Positions 6,494 to 6,650 of a DNA stretch of 6,650 nucleotides are shown here, piece by piece (the stretch's first letter is position 1; the number at the start of each line of letters is the position of its first letter). The notes under the pieces are model-generated. The model made no database searches. It was not told where the DNA came from and saw nothing but the letters and a program-made list of their open reading frames with translations. Source of the stretch: Acetobacteraceae bacterium (GTDB lineage Bacteria > Pseudomonadota > Alphaproteobacteria > Acetobacterales > Acetobacteraceae); assembly GCA_014377905.1 (NCBI GenBank), contig JACMOQ010000643.1, positions 1 through 6,650 on the forward strand, in the 5' to 3' direction. The position numbers and the translations under genes were made by a program.

Positions 6494-6500
6494 CCATCAT
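6445..6500 (-). promoter_or_regulatory. Chain of overlapping start and stop codons with two nine-codon minicistrons
   Basis: The ppdK TGA (6497-6499) overlaps an ATG (6498-6500) that begins MMARADSAS and stops at a TGA (6471-6473). That TGA overlaps a TTG (6472-6474) beginning MIPRADSAS (if TTG initiates), whose TGA (6445-6447) overlaps the TTG start of the reductase (6446-6448). Ribosomes could pass from ppdK to the reductase by three terminate-and-restart steps. The second step exists only because of the 26-bp duplication. TTG is a weak start codon and whether either minicistron is translated is unknown. The arrangement itself is seen directly; the regulatory role is inferred. Confidence 0.4.
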
Positions 6501-6650
6501 GCCGTCCGGTCGCCGCTCGTCCGGTGCAACGCCGCCTGGGCTGCCGCCAGACGCGCCACCGGCACCCGGTAGGGGCTGCACGACACGTAATCCAGCCCAA
6601 CGCTTTCGCAGAACGCGATCGAGGCCGGATCGCCGCCATGTTCTCCGCAA
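6497..6650 (-). CDS. ppdK: Pyruvate, phosphate dikinase, C-terminal end (partial)
   Basis: The last 50 codons of a gene entering from the right edge. PpdK interconverts pyruvate, ATP and phosphate with phosphoenolpyruvate, AMP and pyrophosphate in the cytosol. The visible part starts at CGEHGGDPASIAFC and continues GLDYVSCSPYRVPVARLAAAQAAL, the very conserved end of the PEP/pyruvate-binding domain. The first cysteine corresponds to the catalytic acid/base Cys of the family (CGEHGGDP motif). PEP synthase and PTS enzyme I share parts of this motif, but the SCSPYRVPVARLAAAQAAL ending is typical of PpdK. The gene ends at TGA (6497-6499), overlapping the first ATG of the minicistron chain leading to the reductase. 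The N-terminal ATP-grasp and phosphohistidine domains lie outside the window. Confidence 0.9.
   Translation of the reverse strand, partial: CGEHGGDPASIAFCESVGLDYVSCSPYRVPVARLAAAQAALHRTSGDRTA

Overview
This is a GC-rich, densely coded bacterial chromosomal window. Its UvrC, PpdK, FolB and reductase sequences suggest an alphaproteobacterium, perhaps of the Rhodospirillales/Acetobacteraceae kind. That placement is an inference from protein style and gene mix, since no rRNA or other marker is present. I see no rRNA, tRNA, CRISPR array, insertion sequence or phage gene. Most of the window is ordinary housekeeping and metabolic DNA. The unusual features are at gene junctions.

Layout. Positions 1-273 (minus) hold the start of an unidentified exported protein with a Tat-like signal peptide; it runs off the left edge. 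Diverging from it across a 118-bp gap is a 546-residue thiamine-diphosphate enzyme of the acetolactate synthase/benzoylformate decarboxylase superfamily (392-2032, plus). A 199-bp gap with no clear gene follows. Next is an integral-membrane fatty acid hydroxylase/sterol desaturase family protein (2232-3194, plus) with all its histidine boxes. Its non-conserved C-terminal tail runs tail-to-tail into the 3' end of uvrC (3149-5035, minus). The uvrC stop overlaps the start of a 33-codon ORF with a signal-peptide-like N terminus (3051-3152, minus), which lies antisense to the desaturase tail.

Upstream of uvrC is a 286-bp, AT-richer intergenic stretch (5036-5321). It has a possible folB terminator, a pair of DnaA-box-like sequences and a short tandem repeat. 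The right end is a minus-strand run read from right to left: the last 50 codons of ppdK (6497-6650), a pteridine-reductase-like short-chain dehydrogenase (5690-6448) and dihydroneopterin aldolase folB (5322-5693).

How the genes fit together. The reductase and folB overlap by 4 nt (ATGA) and probably form a translationally coupled pteridine/folate pair. FolB makes the pterin precursor. The reductase carries PTR1/FolM-type signatures, including Asp in place of the usual catalytic Ser. Between ppdK and the reductase, a perfect 26-bp tandem duplication creates three consecutive start-stop overlaps (ATGA, TTGA, TTGA) linked by two nine-codon minicistrons. This is the most distinctive structure in the window. 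UvrC has intact GIY-YIG, Fe-S cysteine, UVR, endonuclease and helix-hairpin-helix signatures, and a run of nine C near its start codon.
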